From: Gammaproteobacteria bacterium
Lineage (GTDB): Bacteria > Pseudomonadota > Gammaproteobacteria > GCA-001735895
Assembly (NCBI GenBank): GCA_021767985.1
Contig: JAASSH010000065.1
Location: 1 to 8,371 of the forward strand
Reading direction: 5' to 3'
DNA: 8,371 bases
In this document: one piece after another, positions 5,607 through 8,371 of the stretch
Numbering within the stretch: position 1 is the first letter of the stretch
Layout of the letters: each line of letters starts with the position of its first letter
Translations under genes and position numbers: made by a program
Notes under the pieces: generated by a model
What the model was told of the DNA's origin: nothing
Databases searched by the model: none
The model's input: the letters and a program-made list of their open reading frames with translations, nothing else

Positions 5607-6737
5607 ATGACCAGTGCAACCGTACAACTCGCCTCGGACCTGATCGCGAGGCACTCGGTTACCCCGGATGACGCGGGTTGCCAGGCGCTTTTGATCGAGC
5701 GGCTTGCCGCGATCGGATTCGAATGCGAGACCATGGTGTTCGGAGACGTCACCAATCTCTGGGCCCGACGCGGCCAGGATGGACCGGTGCTCGCGTTTGC
5801 CGGTCATACCGACGTCGTGCCTCCCGGGCCGCTGGAAAAATGGCATAGCGATCCGTTTGTCCCCGAAATTCGCGACGGCGTGCTCTACGGCCGCGGCGCC
5901 GCCGACATGAAATCCAGCATTGCCGCGATGGTAACCGCCTGTGAAGCGTTTGTCGCACGGCACCCCGATCATTTCGGATCGATCGCGCTGCTGATAACCA
6001 GCGACGAGGAAGGCGTCGCGGTCAACGGTACCGTCAAGGTGATCGAGACGCTCGAAGCCCGCGGCGAAAAAATTACCTGGGCACTGATCGGCGAGCCTTC
6101 CAGCCACGAGCATGTCGGTGACGTCTGCAAGAACGGCAGGCGCGGTTCGATCGGCGCAAGGCTGGTGATCCACGGCGTTCAGGGCCACGTGGCTTATCCG
6201 CACAAGGTCGATAACCCGATCCACCGCGCAATGCCGGCGCTGCATGATCTGGCGCGACACGAGTGGGACCAGGGCAACCGCTTCTTCCCGCCAACCAGCC
6301 TGCAGATCTCCAATATCAATTCCGGTACCGGCGCGCATAATGTCGTCCCCGGTCACGCCGAAGTGCTATTCAACCTGCGCTACTCGACCGAGATCGACGC
6401 TAACCGGATAATCGAAACTACCAGGGTAATCCTCGACAAGCACGAACTCGACTATGACATCGACTGGAAGATATCGGGTTATCCCTTCCTGACCGCTGAA
6501 GGTGAACTTTTACAGGCCGCGAGGCAGGCTATCAAACAGCACACCGGACTCGATACCGACCTGCAAACCACCGGCGGCACCTCGGATGGACGTTTCATCG
6601 CACCTACCGGTGCACAGGTGCTCGAACTGGGACCGGTCAACGATTCCATTCACAAGGTCAACGAGCATGTCGACACCGGCGAACTCGATGCGCTGTCCGA
6701 CATTTACCAGAGTATCCTCGAAAATCTCTTAGCTTGA
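5607..6737 (+). CDS. dapE: DapE, N-succinyl-LL-diaminopimelate desuccinylase
   Basis: DapE is a di-zinc M20-family hydrolase that releases succinate from N-succinyl-LL-2,6-diaminopimelate to give LL-DAP, after DapC. The 376-residue product has all the expected ligands at family numbering: H67 and D69 (GHTDVVPPG), D100 (GRGAADMK), the catalytic base E134 with E135 (TSDEEG), E163 (IGEPS), and H349 (DSIHKVNE). H194 (QGHVAYPH) in the dimerisation lid, which reaches into the partner active site, is also present. The ATG lies 3 bases after the arsC-like stop; an AGGAG at 5587-5591 is rather far upstream (about 15 bases), so coupling is likely. The stop overlaps the gluQ start as TGATG. Confidence 0.98.
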   Translation: MTSATVQLASDLIARHSVTPDDAGCQALLIERLAAIGFECETMVFGDVTNLWARRGQDGPVLAFAGHTDVVPPGPLEKWHSDPFVPEIRDGVLYGRGAADMKSSIAAMVTACEAFVARHPDHFGSIALLITSDEEGVAVNGTVKVIETLEARGEKITWALIGEPSSHEHVGDVCKNGRRGSIGARLVIHGVQGHVAYPHKVDNPIHRAMPALHDLARHEWDQGNRFFPPTSLQISNINSGTGAHNVVPGHAEVLFNLRYSTEIDANRIIETTRVILDKHELDYDIDWKISGYPFLTAEGELLQAARQAIKQHTGLDTDLQTTGGTSDGRFIAPTGAQVLELGPVNDSIHKVNEHVDTGELDALSDIYQSILENLLA

Positions 6738-7642
6738 TGCCGACGACCGGTCGATTTGCGCCCTCACCTTCAGGCCCGCTGCACTTCGGGTCGCTGGTAG
6801 CGGCGCTGGCAAGCTACTGTCAGGCCAGGTCACAGCAAGGGCAATGGCTGCTGCGTATCGAGGATGTCGACACGCCACGTGTCGTTGGCGGTAGCGATCA
6901 GCAGATACTGCGCGATCTCGAAGCCTTCGGATTCACCTGGGACGGGCCGGTTCTGTATCAAAGCGACCAGTTCGAGCAGTACCGCTTTTACCTCGAGCAG
7001 CTGTTCGCAAGAGGCGATTGCTATGGCTGCGAATGCAGTCGCCGCAGCCTGCGTGAACAGGGCGCGCGCAGCGGCCCGCTGGGCCAGATCTATCCGGGCA
7101 ACTGTCGCCGTAAAAACCTGGCGCCGGCGGGCCACTCGATTCGCCTCAACACGGCGGCAGCGAACACGATCGAATTTGTCGACCAGGTTTATGGCAAGTT
7201 CGAATTAAACCTGCCCGAATCGGTAGGCGATTTCGTGCTGCGTCGCGCCGACAATATATTCGCTTACCATCTCGCGGTGGTGGTCGATGACGAACTCCAG
7301 GGCGTCGACGAAATCGTACGCGGCGCCGACCTGCTGGAGAACACCTGCCTGCATATCTTCCTGCAGCAAAAGCTGGGGTTTGCCAATCCCCGTTACATGC
7401 ACATACCGCTGGTCAACAACGCCCAGGGGGTCAAGCTAAGCAAGCAAACCGGCGCCAATCCGATCGATCATCGGCACGCTTCCCGGCAGTTGGTAGCCGC
7501 CTTGAGTCACCTCGGTCAGTCACCTGACGTCGACCTGCAGCATGCAAGCCCGGAGGAAGTGCTCGGCTGGGCAACGACCAACTGGCAGCCAGGCTCGATA
7601 CCGGCATTGCAAGCGGCCAGCGTCGAGACTTTCGGCGCCTGA
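6737..7642 (+). CDS. gluQ: GluQ-RS, glutamyl-Q tRNA(Asp) synthetase
   Basis: GluQ-RS (YadB) is a shortened glutamyl-tRNA synthetase that activates glutamate and attaches it to queuosine-34 in the anticodon of tRNA(Asp), rather than to a tRNA 3' end. The 301-residue protein has only the catalytic Rossmann half, with no anticodon-binding domain. Visible are the HIGH-type motif HFGS (16-19, in RFAPSPSGPLHFGSL), the catalytic-loop KLSKQ (233-237) in place of KMSKS, and a zinc site of C98, C100, Y119 and C123 as in the E. coli enzyme. The ATG overlaps the dapE stop (TGATG), with no separate ribosome site, so it looks coupled to dapE; a TTG one codon earlier is less likely. In many gammaproteobacteria gluQ instead follows dksA. 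Confidence 0.95.
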   Translation: MPTTGRFAPSPSGPLHFGSLVAALASYCQARSQQGQWLLRIEDVDTPRVVGGSDQQILRDLEAFGFTWDGPVLYQSDQFEQYRFYLEQLFARGDCYGCECSRRSLREQGARSGPLGQIYPGNCRRKNLAPAGHSIRLNTAAANTIEFVDQVYGKFELNLPESVGDFVLRRADNIFAYHLAVVVDDELQGVDEIVRGADLLENTCLHIFLQQKLGFANPRYMHIPLVNNAQGVKLSKQTGANPIDHRHASRQLVAALSHLGQSPDVDLQHASPEEVLGWATTNWQPGSIPALQAASVETFGA

Positions 7643-7668
7643 TTCAATAGGCACTCGGGGTCGAGGAT

Positions 7669-8371
7669 CTACTTGACCCGGTCGATCGTGAGGGATATTT
7701 CGGCCGGGGGATTGGCGCTATCGATCGATTCCAGCTCGGTATAGAAATCACCGGCCTGCGCTACCGGGTTGCCGCTGGTCGAAACGCGCGCGCCGACGAT
7801 AACCTGCCTGAACGACGATAATTTCATTGTCGGCATCATCGCATCCGCGTCACTCAGAGTCAGTGCGACCGGCAAATCGGCCAGCGTCAACTTCTTCACC
7901 GCGAGCGGCATCGGAGGTCCCTGCATGGCCTTGGCGTAGACGAATACGGCGTCATCGGGTTTGGCTTTTGATTTCAGTTGCGGGCTGATGTCGACCATCA
8001 GGCTAAGACGGTTGCCGCCTGCGCTGGCCGACTCGGCGGCCGCGTTCGCCAACTCCGGTTCGCGCTCTTCGAGGCCAGCCAGCAGCGATTTTATTTCACG
8101 CGTGGAGTCCGGATTGTCAGTAATCAGGGGCAGCAACTGGGTCCAGTAACGGTGCGCCGCCTTGTAATCCTGGCGCTGCTCGGCGGCCATGCCGGCGAGC
8201 CAGAGACCGTTCGGAAAACGCGGCGCGAGCTCCAATCCGCGCAGCACCAGTTCCTCCGGTTCGCCCAGCAGGTTGCCGTTATTCTGCATCGCCAGCGCAT
8301 CGGCAAGCGCAAACATAATGCCGGGCTCGTCGGCCAACAGGTCGTTGGCGCGCTGGAACGCGGTAACCGCC
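7669..8371 (-). CDS. ccmI: CcmI/CycH-type cytochrome c biogenesis protein, C-terminal part, cut by window edge
   Basis: The frame is open to the window edge, with 233 residues visible; the start lies outside, so the internal TTG at 8337 is not taken as the start. The first part (about residues 1-90) has TPR-like helices (FALADALAMQ, LVLRGLELAPRFPNGLWLAG, DYKAAHRYWTQLLPLI). The second part is the beta-rich C-terminal domain typical of CcmI/CycH: NRLSLMVDISPQLKSK, DAVFVYAKAMQGPPMPLAV, then TLSDADAMMPTMKLSSF, VIVGARVSTSGNPVAQAGDF and the closing ISLTIDRVK. CcmI is part of the system I haem lyase and presents apocytochrome c from the periplasmic face of the inner membrane. It converges on gluQ with a 26-base gap and no clear shared terminator. 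Assignment is by domain pattern; other TPR proteins with this tail are unlikely. Confidence 0.85.
   Translation of the reverse strand, partial: AVTAFQRANDLLADEPGIMFALADALAMQNNGNLLGEPEELVLRGLELAPRFPNGLWLAGMAAEQRQDYKAAHRYWTQLLPLITDNPDSTREIKSLLAGLEEREPELANAAAESASAGGNRLSLMVDISPQLKSKAKPDDAVFVYAKAMQGPPMPLAVKKLTLADLPVALTLSDADAMMPTMKLSSFRQVIVGARVSTSGNPVAQAGDFYTELESIDSANPPAEISLTIDRVK

Noticed and set aside
5556..6356. Long minus-strand open frame (266 codons) opposite dapE
   Set aside because: It is antisense to dapE, whose catalytic residues are all intact. The composition is that of a shadow frame in GC-rich DNA and no domain is recognisable.
6734..6736. TTG start of gluQ one codon before the ATG
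   Set aside because: The ATG at 6737 gives the usual TGATG coupling and family start; nothing favours TTG.
7658..7679. GGGTC/GACCC stem between gluQ and ccmI as a two-way terminator
   Set aside because: Five base pairs, a 12-base loop, no U-run on either side, and it reaches into the ccmI coding end.

Overview
This window looks like chromosomal DNA from a motile gammaproteobacterium outside the Enterobacterales. The evidence is protein similarity recognised by eye, the Pseudomonas-like order dapC-dapD-arsC-like-dapE, and flagellar genes with sigma-54 and sigma-28 promoter motifs. The order or genus cannot be told from the sequence alone. Almost all of it is tightly packed core genes. There is no mobile element, CRISPR array, tRNA or rRNA.

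Left part (1-1029, minus strand): the start of a flagellar rod/hook operon, flgB-flgC-flgD, with flgD cut by the window edge. It is divergent from flgA. The 430-bp gap between them (1030-1459) holds a good sigma-54 (-24/-12) promoter for flgB, a perfect match to the IHF core consensus just upstream of it, several inverted repeats, a second -24/-12 motif pointing at flgA, and two short minus-strand reading frames that may be a small gene or its remains.

Middle left (1460-3081, plus strand): flgA (P-ring chaperone), then a near-consensus sigma-28 promoter, then flgM (anti-sigma-28) overlapping flgN (export chaperone) by ATGA. Together these suggest the usual flagellar hierarchy: sigma-54 drives early basal-body genes, and FlgM/sigma-28 controls the late step and feeds back on flgM itself.

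Middle right (3211-7642, plus strand): a compact operon for the succinylase branch of lysine/diaminopimelate synthesis. It runs dapC (aminotransferase), dapD (succinyltransferase), a small ArsC/Spx-family protein of unknown role, dapE (desuccinylase), and then gluQ, which encodes glutamyl-Q tRNA(Asp) synthetase and is joined to dapE by TGATG. A plausible sigma-70 promoter precedes dapC.

Right edge (7669-8371, minus strand, converging on gluQ): the C-terminal part of a CcmI/CycH-type cytochrome c biogenesis protein, open at the window edge.

No clearly novel multi-gene system is present. The points most worth a second look are the flgB/flgA regulatory gap, the near-leaderless flgA start it implies, the short reading frames in that gap, and the conserved but unexplained ArsC-like gene inside the dap operon.
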